Assembly (NCBI RefSeq): GCF_018070025.1
Contig: NZ_JAGPYQ010000001.1
Span: 1 to 64,000, forward strand
Direction of reading: 5' to 3'
Origin: Streptomyces liliiviolaceus
GTDB taxonomy: Bacteria > Actinomycetota > Actinomycetes > Streptomycetales > Streptomycetaceae
Length of the DNA stretch: 64,000 nt
Each line of letters begins with the position of its first letter. Positions within the stretch are counted from its first letter, which is position 1. The position numbers and the translations under genes were made by a program. Below the pieces are notes generated by a model. It made no database searches. It had not been told where the DNA came from and was given only the letters and a program-made list of their open reading frames with translations. Below are positions 18,532 through 26,145 of the stretch, in pieces.

Positions 18532-19128
18532 TCACTCGCCGCGCGCCGCGGGCAGATGGGGCAGCCGGTCGGCGGCGACCACTCCTTCGAGGTAGCCACG
18601 GGCCCGCTCGGTGCGCGGATAGGCCTCCAGGAGCCGCCAGAAATCGGCTCCGTGGCCCGGTACGAGCAGATGCGCGAGCTCATGGACGAGGACGTAGTCG
18701 ACGACGTACTCGGGCATGCCCTGCAGGCGGTGCGAGAGTCGGATACTGCCCTCGGCCGGGGTGCACGAGCCCCAGCGCGTGTTCTGATTGGTGACCCAGC
18801 GCACCGAAGTGGGCCGGGCCCGGCCGTCGAAGTACAGCTCGGAGAGGCGCGCGGCCCGCTCGGACAGCTCCGTGTCGCCGAGCACCCGCCTGTTCTCCTG
18901 GGCGGCCAGCTTGTCGAGCATGACGGTGACCCAGCGCTGCTCCTCCGCCTCGGACATCCGGGCGGGAATGAGCACGACGGTGCGATCGCCCTCACGGTAC
19001 GCGGAGACCGTTCTGCGCCGTCGCGCGCTCCTGCGGACCTCGATCGCGCTCGCCCCCGAGCCGCTCGGCGGCTGGCTCGTCGTGCTGCGCTGTGGGTTTC
19101 CGGCACGGTGCAGTGGGTCGGCGGGCAC
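18532..19128 (-). CDS. YgjP-type (DUF45) zinc metallopeptidase
   Basis: A 198-aa M48-like metallopeptidase of the YgjP/WLM group. The zinc site HELAH is at 149-153, followed by H159 in VPGHG, and the family signature TRWGSC is at 118-123. It has no signal peptide or membrane segment, so it is cytoplasmic. The N-terminal 35 residues are polar and basic. Start GTG 19128 is weakly supported. The gene is divergent from the ThiF-like gene across 221 nt, in which I see no clear promoter. The substrate is unknown. Confidence 0.87.
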   Translation of the reverse strand: MPADPLHRAGNPQRSTTSQPPSGSGASAIEVRRSARRRRTVSAYREGDRTVVLIPARMSEAEEQRWVTVMLDKLAAQENRRVLGDTELSERAARLSELYFDGRARPTSVRWVTNQNTRWGSCTPAEGSIRLSHRLQGMPEYVVDYVLVHELAHLLVPGHGADFWRLLEAYPRTERARGYLEGVVAADRLPHLPAARGE

Positions 19129-19349
19129 GCCCCGACGTTACCCGTTGCGCATGGTGGAAGTCCCGTCCCCGGTACGCATCGATGCCGAACCGCACCCGAC
19201 GCGCTCGATTTGTATGACGAACATCCACCGCCTGTGGACAACTTTCGGCACGCGCCGGGCAATGCGGGCATCCTGGCATTCGGCCGACGGAGCAGGACGA
19301 ACTCCGCCGGCACACCGGGACGACGACGGGGACGTACGGGGGTCGCTGC

Positions 19350-20543
19350 ATGCATCCGATGGTGAAACCCGCGCTGCGGCGCGGCTGGCGGGATCTGAAC
19401 ACCGTGCAGTTCGGGATGGCACCGGCGCACGCGATGGTGCTCGGCCCGGTGGACACGGCGACGGGCAGCCTCCTGACCTTGTTCGACGGAACACGCGGGC
19501 TGCCCCTGCTGCGCGACGAGGGGCGCCGGATGGGCCTGCCCGACGGCCATGTCGACGGCTTGGTGGAGCGGCTGTCCCGGGCCGGACTGCTGGACGACGC
19601 GACGGGCGGCGGCCCGGCCGCCGACGCCCTGCGCGGAAAACCGGCCGTCCTGGACCGGTTACGGCCCGACGCCGCCTCGCTCTCCCTCGTCGCTCCCGAT
19701 CCGGGCGAGGCCATGCGTCGGCTGGCGGCCCGCCACTCGCTGCGCGTTCAGGTACGGGGCGCGGGCAGGGTCGGGGCCGTCCTGGCCGCGGCGCTGGCGG
19801 GCGCGGGCGTGGGCAGGGTCGAGGTGCAGGACGGCGGCTGCGTCGAGCCCTGGGACGTGGCGCCGGGCGGACTGCCCGTGGAGTCCGTCGGCGAGCGCAG
19901 GGACGAGGCCGCACGGCGCGCGGTGCGCAGAGCGGCCCCCGGCCGACCGCCTCGCCAAGGAGGCGCCCGGTCCGCTTCCGCTCAGGACGACCCGGGTTTC
20001 TCCCTGGTGATCGTCGCGCCCCGGGACGGCCTCGCCGTCCACGCGCCCGATCCGGCGGTCTTCGAGCCACTGATCGACTCCGGTACGCCGCATCTGTTCG
20101 CCGGGGTCGTGGAAGGGACAGGCGTCGTCGGCCCGCTGGTCCTGCCCGGGGACACGGCCTGCGTGGGCTGTCTGGACCTCGGGCGCACCGACCGGGACCC
20201 GGCCTGGCCCCGCCTTCTCGCACAGTGGCGCTCCGGGCGGCCCCGTCAGGTTCCGGCGTGCGATCTGACCCTGGCGGCCACGGTCGCGGGGCTGGCCGCG
20301 GGGCACGCGCTGGCCTTCCTGGACGGGGGGCTACCGTCGAGTGCGGGAGCCCGCTGGGAGGTCTCGGTCCCCGGTTTCGACTGGCACGCCCGCCCGGTGT
20401 GGCAGCATCCCGCATGCCCCTGCGGGCCCGGGGAGAAAGCTAAGGGGGAGCAGACCTCGGAAGACGAAGGGCCGCACGAGACAATGGCCGGGCAACAGCC
20501 GCACGCGGCACGGCTGTCCGGTACTTGGAGGGCGCATGTCTGA
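19350..20543 (+). CDS. ThiF/E1-like adenylyltransferase-fold protein
   Basis: A 397-aa protein with an N-terminal winged-helix-like region (about 1-95) and an E1/ThiF-type Rossmann domain. Its nucleotide loop is GAGRVG (137-142), followed by VEVQDGG where E1 enzymes have the ATP-binding Asp. The usual downstream Arg/Gln-rich ATP contact region is missing (APGGLPVES instead). Zinc-type cysteines occur as CVGC (271-274) and CPC (356-358). Architecture recalls the E1-like half of azoline cyclodehydratases, but no YcaO partner or precursor peptide is nearby. It overlaps the following ABC1-kinase gene by 8 nt, indicating coupled translation. Confidence 0.75.
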   Translation: MHPMVKPALRRGWRDLNTVQFGMAPAHAMVLGPVDTATGSLLTLFDGTRGLPLLRDEGRRMGLPDGHVDGLVERLSRAGLLDDATGGGPAADALRGKPAVLDRLRPDAASLSLVAPDPGEAMRRLAARHSLRVQVRGAGRVGAVLAAALAGAGVGRVEVQDGGCVEPWDVAPGGLPVESVGERRDEAARRAVRRAAPGRPPRQGGARSASAQDDPGFSLVIVAPRDGLAVHAPDPAVFEPLIDSGTPHLFAGVVEGTGVVGPLVLPGDTACVGCLDLGRTDRDPAWPRLLAQWRSGRPRQVPACDLTLAATVAGLAAGHALAFLDGGLPSSAGARWEVSVPGFDWHARPVWQHPACPCGPGEKAKGEQTSEDEGPHETMAGQQPHAARLSGTWRAHV

Positions 20544-21981
20544 TCTTCCCCGGAAGGCGGTCACCCGGACCGCCAAGCTCGCCGCGCTACCGCTCGGCTT
20601 CGCCGGGCGCGCCACCTGGGGACTCGGCAAGCGGATCGGCGGCAAGTCCGCGGAACTCGTGGGCCGCGAGCTGCAGCAGCGGACGGCCGAGCAGCTGTTC
20701 AAGGTGCTCGGTGAGCTCAAGGGCGGCGCCATGAAGTTCGGGCAGGCCATGTCCGTCTTCGAGTCGGCTCTCCCCGAGGAAGTCGCGGGCCCCTACCGCG
20801 CGGCGCTCACGAAGCTCCAGGAAGCGGCCCCGCCGATGCCGACGCGCACGGTGCACACCGTGCTGGCCGAGCGGCTCGGCGAGGACTGGCAGGATCTGTT
20901 CCTGGAGTTCGAGGACAAACCCGCCGCGGCGGCCTCGATCGGGCAGGTGCACCGGGCGGTCTGGCACGACGGCCGGCAGGTCGCCGTCAAGGTCCAGTAC
21001 CCCGGTGCGGGCGAGGCCCTGCTGTCCGATCTGAACCAGCTGAGCCGTTTCGCCCGGCTGCTGGGACCGCTGATCCCGGGCATGGACATCAAGCCGCTCA
21101 TCGCGGAACTGCGCGACCGGGTGTCCGAGGAGCTCGACTACGGCCTGGAGGCACAGGCGCAGCAGGCACACGCGGAGGAGTTCGCGGACGACCCGGATGT
21201 GCTGGTGCCGGCGGTGGTCCACCAGCGCGAGCAGGTGCTGGTGACGGAGTGGATCGACGGAACGCCTCTGTCCGAGGTGATAACGGACGGCACTCCCGAG
21301 GAGCGGGACCGGGCCGGTCAGCTCCTCGCCCGCTTCCTCTTCTCCGGCCCCTCCCGTACAGGTCTGCTGCACGCCGACCCGCATCCGGGGAACTTCCGTC
21401 TCGTGCCGGACGACGGTACCGACAGCCCCGACGGCTCCGACGGCCCCGCCGACATGAGCGGCTGGCGGCTGGGGGTCCTGGACTTCGGCACGGTGGACCG
21501 CCTCCCGGACGGGCTGCCGTGGACGATCGGCGCATCTCTCCGTATGACCCTCGACGGCGAGGCGGACGCCGTCTACGAACTGCTCCGCGAGGAGGGCTTC
21601 GTCAAGGAGTCCATAGAGCTGGACCCGGACGCCGTCCTCGACTACCTGCTCCCCATCATCGAGCCGGCTCAGGTCGACGAGTTCACCTTCAGCCGGGGCT
21701 GGATGCGGAACCAGGCGGCCCGGATCGCCGACCCTCGCTCCCCCGCACACCAGTTGGGCAAGCAGCTCAATCTGCCCCCGGCGTATCTGCTGATCCACCG
21801 GGTGACCCTGAGCACGATCGGTGTGCTGTGCCAGCTGGGAGCGACGGTCCGGCTACGGCAGGAGCTCGAAGAATGGCTCCCCGGCTTCCTGCCGGACACG
21901 GAGCCTGATCTGGACACGGACTTGGACGCCGATGCGGACACGGATGTGGACGAGGCGGAGGACTCGGCAGCCGGGGCGTGA
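20536..21981 (+). CDS. ABC1/UbiB-family atypical kinase
   Basis: A 481-aa ABC1 (ADCK/UbiB) protein. The family-specific KFGQ motif (67-70) and the Ala-rich loop AAASIGQVH are present, with VAVKVQY (K152), DPHPGN (281-286) and the DFG Asp (316). All conserved motifs are intact. The C terminus ends in an Asp-rich low-complexity tail of short DxD repeats. Members bind nucleotide and support quinone or lipid metabolism. The neighbour of mycobacterial whiB7 (Rv3197) belongs to the same family, and here too wblC is adjacent. ATG 20536 has GGAGG upstream. It converges with the wblC operon through a 14-bp terminator. Confidence 0.92.
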   Translation: MSDLPRKAVTRTAKLAALPLGFAGRATWGLGKRIGGKSAELVGRELQQRTAEQLFKVLGELKGGAMKFGQAMSVFESALPEEVAGPYRAALTKLQEAAPPMPTRTVHTVLAERLGEDWQDLFLEFEDKPAAAASIGQVHRAVWHDGRQVAVKVQYPGAGEALLSDLNQLSRFARLLGPLIPGMDIKPLIAELRDRVSEELDYGLEAQAQQAHAEEFADDPDVLVPAVVHQREQVLVTEWIDGTPLSEVITDGTPEERDRAGQLLARFLFSGPSRTGLLHADPHPGNFRLVPDDGTDSPDGSDGPADMSGWRLGVLDFGTVDRLPDGLPWTIGASLRMTLDGEADAVYELLREEGFVKESIELDPDAVLDYLLPIIEPAQVDEFTFSRGWMRNQAARIADPRSPAHQLGKQLNLPPAYLLIHRVTLSTIGVLCQLGATVRLRQELEEWLPGFLPDTEPDLDTDLDADADTDVDEAEDSAAGA

Positions 21982-22030
21982 CGTCCTCCCGCGCGTTCGC
22001 AGAGCGAAGCGAAGGAAGGCACAACGCACC

Positions 22031-22063
22031 GCGGGGGCCGGTCCCGTTCGGACCGGCCCCCGC
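22031..22063. terminator. Bidirectional terminator, ABC1 kinase / wblC operon
   Basis: A perfect 14-bp stem, GCGGGGGCCGGTCC (22031-22044) with its complement (22050-22063) and a 5-nt loop, sits between convergent transcription units. Confidence 0.88.
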
Positions 22064-22102
22064 GATCAGCGGTTGTTCGTGCTGCCTCTCGGCCAGTGGG
22101 TC

Positions 22103-22426
22103 CTACTGCATGACCGCCATGGCCAGGGCGCGGCGGGCACGCAGCGACGCGCGCTCGGCCCTGCGCTGCATACGGCGGGCGACCACCAGGCGCATGGCCC
22201 GGCGTTCCCTCTCCGCCTCCTGGATTCGCTCGTGCATATGCGCACGGGCGAGAGCTTCTGGGATGAGTTGCATCTCGCGGGTCCTGTTCTGACGCGAGTC
22301 GTTCGCGCCGGTGGCAGTGAAGTCTGGGGTCGCGGAGCCGGTGGGCTCGCCGGTGGACGGCTTCATCGGGGCCTGTTTCTTGGGGTCGTGCGTCAGGGGG
22401 CGATCGATCGTTCCTGTGATGTTCAT
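22103..22426 (-). CDS. Small basic protein translationally coupled to wblC
   Basis: A 107-aa protein with a polar N-terminal half and a strongly basic, Arg/Ala-rich amphipathic helix at the C terminus (about 50-107; ERERRAMRLVVARRMQRR). It contains no Cys, membrane segment or known domain. ATG 22426 overlaps the wblC stop codon (ATGA), so translation is coupled and the product should rise with WhiB7 under antibiotic stress. I do not recognise the family. The basic helix could bind RNA or DNA, which is inference only. Confidence 0.72.
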   Translation of the reverse strand: MNITGTIDRPLTHDPKKQAPMKPSTGEPTGSATPDFTATGANDSRQNRTREMQLIPEALARAHMHERIQEAERERRAMRLVVARRMQRRAERASLRARRALAMAVMQ

Positions 22427-22791
22427 GCCGCAACCGGGTTCTTGCGCGGGCGGCCACGCGGCCGCTTCCGGGCGACAACGACACCCTGGACGAAGAGCTC
22501 GCCGCCCCAGACGCCCCAAGGCTCGCGCCGCTCCTTGGCGCCGGCGAGGCAGGCCTCGATCAGCGGGCAGGTGCGGCAGAGGGACTTGGCGTACTCGACA
22601 TCGGCCGGCGACTCGGCGAAGAAGACCTCCGGGTCGTACGAACGGCAGGGGACGGGCACGCCGAGGTTCTCGATGGCGTCGTCGAGCGCGGTCAGCGCAG
22701 TGAGCGGGGTCAAGGTGGAGTCCTCCGTGGAGCCGGGCGGGGTGATCGTTTCGGAAGGCGGTACGGACGGGGCGTGCGCTTCGAGTTGCAC
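22423..22791 (-). CDS. wblC: WhiB7-type (WblC) antibiotic-resistance activator
   Basis: A 122-aa WhiB-family protein. Four Fe-S cysteines are present (C49, C72, C75, C81), then the GVWGG turn (93-97) and a C-terminal AT-hook RGRPRK inside ARKRPRGRPRKNP (108-119). The AT-hook is diagnostic of WhiB7/WblC. It binds the primary sigma factor and AT-rich DNA beside -35 elements and activates intrinsic resistance genes. Start GTG 22791 is chosen because GAGGAAGA lies about 10 nt upstream; longer readings are leader sequence. It has a long leader with a uORF and attenuator, and an AT-stretch promoter typical of autoregulation. It is flanked by an ABC1 kinase and uvrD2, as in mycobacteria. Confidence 0.95.
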   Translation of the reverse strand: MQLEAHAPSVPPSETITPPGSTEDSTLTPLTALTALDDAIENLGVPVPCRSYDPEVFFAESPADVEYAKSLCRTCPLIEACLAGAKERREPWGVWGGELFVQGVVVARKRPRGRPRKNPVAA

Positions 22792-22900
22792 GGTTGGTCT
22801 TCCTCGTCTGGTCGTGCCGGCCGGGTCGGCCGGTTGGCGGCTGGTACCGGGTTTTTTCTTGTCCCGAGGCCCCTTCGCTCCGTCGTCCCCGGTCGGGGAC

Positions 22901-22941
22901 AAACAGAAGGGCCGCGGATCCCGGGTGGGGTTCCGCGGCCC
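22901..22941 (-). terminator. wblC leader attenuator (intrinsic terminator)
   Basis: Read on the minus strand, GGGCCGCGGA (22941-22932) pairs perfectly with 22918-22909. The stem is followed at once by the T-rich TTCTGTTT (22908-22901). It starts 25 nt after the uORF stop and lies 110 nt before the wblC start. A second 6-bp hairpin follows (22885-22900). Confidence 0.85.
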
Positions 22942-22966
22942 TGAAGGCGCCGGCCTGATCATCGGA

Positions 22967-23281
22967 TCAGGCTGGATCACTCCAGGGGTCAGGCCCACGG
23001 AAGGCCCACATCGTGTGATGCGTCTGCTTGCTGGCTCCGGCACCGGCCGCCTCAAAGGCATAGGCCTTCGCCTGTGCCTCTACTGCTTCCAGTGCCTTCA
23101 TCGGTCGCTCATTGCGCTCGCGGACAGGGAGTGTCGCGAGAGACACGGGGGACGCCGGCCGAACGGCAGCGATGCCGGACAGACCGGTGCCCAGGTTCGA
23201 GAAGCCGAGCAGGCAGGTGGAGACGACCGAGCGATCGGTCATTTTGGCGGTGCTGGCGGAGCTGGTGGTGATGCTGATCAC
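22967..23281 (-). CDS. uORF in the wblC leader, 104 codons
   Basis: An upstream ORF with a perfect AGGAGG (complement of 23290-23295) 8 nt before GTG 23281. It encodes 104 aa with a Ser/Thr-rich start, an ARG/GLU-containing middle (PVRERNERP) and a C terminus rich in Trp, Phe, Gly and Pro ending FRGPDPWSDPA. No domain is recognised, so its role is most likely translation-sensing rather than product function. The stop codon lies inside an 18-nt hairpin (22954-22971) that competes with a longer pairing (22952-22958 with 22989-22995). The attenuator follows 25 nt later. uORF control of whiB7 is known in Actinobacteria; this exact layout is read from the sequence. Confidence 0.8.
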   Translation of the reverse strand: MISITTSSASTAKMTDRSVVSTCLLGFSNLGTGLSGIAAVRPASPVSLATLPVRERNERPMKALEAVEAQAKAYAFEAAGAGASKQTHHTMWAFRGPDPWSDPA

Positions 23282-23344
23282 TGGAATCGCCTCCTCTCGG
23301 CGTCTCTGGGACCGGGCGAGCCGGTCCGTCGGTTGTTAAGTACA

Positions 23345-23385
23345 GCACGAAACCTGGGCCTTCGAGAAGGCCGCCGTTTCCGTGC
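23345..23385 (-). promoter_or_regulatory. 5' stem-loop at the start of the wblC leader RNA
   Basis: GCACGAAAC (23345-23353) pairs with 23376-23385 (one bulge), enclosing an inner GGCCTTC/GAAGGCC hairpin (23358-23373). It sits exactly at the predicted 5' end of the leader transcript and may protect the RNA. Confidence 0.5.
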
Positions 23386-23392
23386 TCTAGAA

Positions 23393-23430
23393 CTTATGGG
23401 GATTGCTGGGGCATGCGCAAACTATTTTCT
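23393..23430 (-). promoter_or_regulatory. wblC promoter with WhiB7-type AT stretch
   Basis: On the minus strand, a -35 TTTGCG (23421-23416) and a -10 CATAAG (23398-23393) are separated by 17 bp. An AT-rich run (AGAAAATAG, 23430-23422) lies directly upstream of the -35, the position bound by the WhiB7 AT-hook. Autoactivation is therefore expected. The promoter sits just before the stop of uvrD2. Confidence 0.65.
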
Positions 23431-23443
23431 CGACGAGTTTGAA

Positions 23444-25672
23444 TCATTCCTCGTCTTCACCGGTATCAGGCTCTTGACCTGCGCAGATGGCGAGTACGTC
23501 GGTTCCGTAGCGGTTGAGCTTGCGGGCGCGGACGCCCGGGATGCGGGCCAGCTCAACCGGAGTGGACGGCACCGCTTCCGCGATGGCCATCAGCGTCTTG
23601 TCCGTGAAGACGCAGAAATCCGGCTGCCCGCTCCCCTGGGCCTGGACCGCGCGCCAGTCGCGCAGCCGCTCATAGAGCCCTTCGTCCATGTCGGAGGGGC
23701 AGTCCTCGCAGCGCATCAGCTTCATCTCGCCGGCGTCGTTGAGGGTGCGACCGCAGACCCGGCAGCGGGCGGGGGTGCGGTTGGTCCGCCGGGGTGCGTC
23801 GGGGACGCTGCCCGCGGCCCCGCGCTCGATGCCGCCGGGCCCGCCGCCCGTCAAGCCCCGGCGGCCCGCGGTGGCGACGGAGCCGGGCCGCAGGCCGTCG
23901 AGGAAGCGGCTGGGCCGCCGGTTGGGACGGCCGCCGGGCGAGCGGGACTGCGACCAGGAGACGCAGAGGTGCTGTCGTGCGCGGGTGACACCGACATAGA
24001 GGAGGCGGCGCTCCTCCTCGATCTGGTCGTCGGTCTTGGCGTAGGAGATCGGCATCATGCCCTCGGCCACGCCGACCAGGAAGACGACGTCCCACTCCAG
24101 GCCCTTGGCGGAGTGGAGGGAGGCGAGGGTGACGCCCTGGACGGTCGGGGCGTGCTGGGCGCCGGCGCGCTCTTCGAGTTCGGCCACGAGGTCGCCGAGG
24201 GTGGCGCCGTCCCTGGCGGCGGCGAAGTCCTGGGCGAGGTTCACGAGGGCGGCGAGGGACTCCCAGCGCTCCCTGACGGCGCCGGAGCCCGCCGGTGGCT
24301 GATGGGTCCAGCCGTCCCCGGACAGCACCGCCCGGACCTGCGAAGGCAGGTCGGGGGCGTCGTCGAGGAGCGAGTCGTTGCCCCCGAAACGGGCCGCGCC
24401 GCGCAGGGCGTGGATGGCCCGCTTCACCTCGGGGCGGTCGAAGAAACGCTCGGCCCCGCGCAGCTGGTAGGGCACGGCGACATCGGCGAGGGCCTGTTCG
24501 TAGATCTCGGACTGCGAGTTCGTACGGAAGAGGATCGCGATCTCGCTCGCGGGGGTGCCGGAGGCCATGAGGTCGCGGATGCGGCGGGCGGCGCCCTCGG
24601 CCTCCGCGGGTTCGTCGGCGTACTCCGCGTAGCCGGGCTCGGGGCCCGCGGCGCGCTGGGAGATCAGCTCCAGCCGGTGGTCGGCGGCGCGACCGCGGGC
24701 CTGGGCGAGCAGCCCGTTGGCGAGGTGGACCACCTGGGGGGTGGAGCGGTAGTCGCGGACGAGCTTGACGACCGTGGCGCCGGGATGGCGGGCGCGGAAG
24801 TCGAGGAGGTGGTCGGGGGTGGCGCCGGTGAACGAGTAGATGGTCTGGCTGGCGTCGCCGACGACACAGAGGCTGTCGCGCTCGCCGAGCCACAGTTCCA
24901 GGAGGCGCTGCTGGAGGGGGCTGACGTCCTGGTACTCGTCGACCACGAAGTGCTGGTACTGGGCGCGGACCGCTTCCGCGATGTGGTGCTGGTCCTGGAG
25001 GATGCCGACGGTCAGCAGCAGGACGTCCTCGAAGTCGATGACACCGCGCCCGCGTTTGATGTCCTCGTACGCCGCGTAGAGCTGTGCGATCTCGGCGCGG
25101 TCGCGGGGGGCCTCGCGTCCTGCCTTCACGGCCGCCGCCGCGTAGTCGGCGGGGATGGTCTGGGTGACCTTGGACCATTCGATCTCGGCGGTGACGTCCC
25201 GCAGTTCGCCGCGGTCGAGCCGGATGCGGGAGGCGGCCGCGGCGTCGGCGACGAGCTGGATCTTGCGGTCGACGATGCGGGGCAGGCTGCCACCGACCGC
25301 TTTCGGCCAGAAGTACTGGAGCTGACGCAGGGCGGCGGAGTGGAAGGTACGGGCCTGGACCCCGGAGGCGCCGAGCTGGCGGAGACGGCCGCGCATCTCG
25401 CCCGCGGCGCGTGCGGTGAAGGTGACGGCGAGCACGCTGGAGGGCTGGAGGATCCCCGCCCGCACCCCGTAGGCGATCCGGTGGGTGATGGCACGGGTCT
25501 TGCCCGTGCCGGCTCCCGCGAGCACGCAGACCGGGCCGTGCAGGGCGGTGGCGACCTCGCGCTGCTCGGGGTCGAGCCCTTCGAGCACCGCATCGGCCCC
25601 ACTCGGCGGTGCCGGGTACTGAGAGCCGTGGGTGCCCTGCGGGAAAAGGGTGGAGTGCGATGCTGCTGTCAC
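23444..25672 (-). CDS. uvrD2: UvrD2-type superfamily 1 DNA helicase with HRDC domain
   Basis: A 742-aa SF1A helicase. Walker A is AGAGTGKT (52-59); DEYQDVSPLQQ (motif II), GDASQTIYSF (III), LVRDYRSTPQV (IV), LHSAKGLEWD (V) and VGVTRARQHL (VI) follow. The C terminus carries a tetracysteine zinc module (CRVCG and CEDC) and an HRDC domain (about 670-735). This is the architecture of mycobacterial UvrD2, a DNA-unwinding repair/replication helicase. GTG 25672 (MTAASHS) is chosen with a GGCGGG upstream. The stop is at the wblC promoter, and it is divergent from the mycoredoxin gene, as in M. tuberculosis. Confidence 0.93.
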   Translation of the reverse strand: MTAASHSTLFPQGTHGSQYPAPPSGADAVLEGLDPEQREVATALHGPVCVLAGAGTGKTRAITHRIAYGVRAGILQPSSVLAVTFTARAAGEMRGRLRQLGASGVQARTFHSAALRQLQYFWPKAVGGSLPRIVDRKIQLVADAAAASRIRLDRGELRDVTAEIEWSKVTQTIPADYAAAAVKAGREAPRDRAEIAQLYAAYEDIKRGRGVIDFEDVLLLTVGILQDQHHIAEAVRAQYQHFVVDEYQDVSPLQQRLLELWLGERDSLCVVGDASQTIYSFTGATPDHLLDFRARHPGATVVKLVRDYRSTPQVVHLANGLLAQARGRAADHRLELISQRAAGPEPGYAEYADEPAEAEGAARRIRDLMASGTPASEIAILFRTNSQSEIYEQALADVAVPYQLRGAERFFDRPEVKRAIHALRGAARFGGNDSLLDDAPDLPSQVRAVLSGDGWTHQPPAGSGAVRERWESLAALVNLAQDFAAARDGATLGDLVAELEERAGAQHAPTVQGVTLASLHSAKGLEWDVVFLVGVAEGMMPISYAKTDDQIEEERRLLYVGVTRARQHLCVSWSQSRSPGGRPNRRPSRFLDGLRPGSVATAGRRGLTGGGPGGIERGAAGSVPDAPRRTNRTPARCRVCGRTLNDAGEMKLMRCEDCPSDMDEGLYERLRDWRAVQAQGSGQPDFCVFTDKTLMAIAEAVPSTPVELARIPGVRARKLNRYGTDVLAICAGQEPDTGEDEE

Positions 25673-25868
25673 CCCGCCATGCTGCCAGGTCGGCCGGGAC
25701 GGATGCGCCGGTTGTCCACAGGCAGCCGCTCGCAGTCGTACTAATACGGCAGGCGTCGCCCGCCCCCGGGTCGCCCCTGCCCGCCCGCGCACGGGAATGG
25801 CAGCCCGGTCGCGTACGTTCCCCTCACTGCGAACACGCACCTCCCTGCAGCGAAGGAGCATGAGAGAC

Positions 25869-26111
25869 ATGCCGGGCACTGTGACGATGTACAGCACCAC
25901 GTGGTGCGGCTACTGCCGTCGGCTGAAGAGCCAGATGGACCGTGAGGGCATCACGTACGACGAGATCAACATCGAGCACGACCCGGCGTCCGCGGCGTTC
26001 GTGGAGAAGGCGAACGGCGGAAACCAGACAGTTCCCACCGTCCTCTTCCCGGACGGCTCGACGCTGACGAACCCTTCGCTGGCGCAGGTGAAGCAGAAGA
26101 TCGGCGCCTAG
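25869..26111 (+). CDS. mrx1: Mycoredoxin / glutaredoxin-like protein
   Basis: An 80-aa thioredoxin-fold protein with the active site WCGYC (C13, C16), a TVPTVLF cis-Pro segment and an N-terminal TVTMYSTTWC strand typical of mycoredoxin-1. In Actinobacteria it reduces mixed disulfides with mycothiol. GAAGGAG at 25852-25858 is spaced 10 nt from ATG 25869, so that start is preferred over the in-frame ATG 25860, which is too close. Its position between uvrD2 and nudC equals Rv3198A. Confidence 0.93.
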   Translation: MPGTVTMYSTTWCGYCRRLKSQMDREGITYDEINIEHDPASAAFVEKANGGNQTVPTVLFPDGSTLTNPSLAQVKQKIGA

Positions 26112-26112
26112 G

Positions 26113-26131
26113 GGGACCTGTCAACGGTCCC
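26113..26131. terminator. Short hairpin between mrx1 and nudC
   Basis: GGGACC (26113-26118) pairs with GGTCCC (26126-26131) in the 34-nt gap between two convergent genes. Confidence 0.45.
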
Positions 26132-26145
26132 GGGCGCGGGCTGCC

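Noticed and set aside
19350..20543. RiPP biosynthetic cluster based on the E1-like protein
   Set aside because: No YcaO, dehydrogenase, protease or small precursor ORF with a core-like Cys/Ser/Thr stretch occurs nearby.
21821..25744. A 1307-codon open frame on the plus strand opposite wblC and uvrD2
   Set aside because: It is antisense to genes with clear domains, has no domain of its own and reads through the terminator at 22031-22063. Long antisense frames are a by-product of third-position G+C bias.
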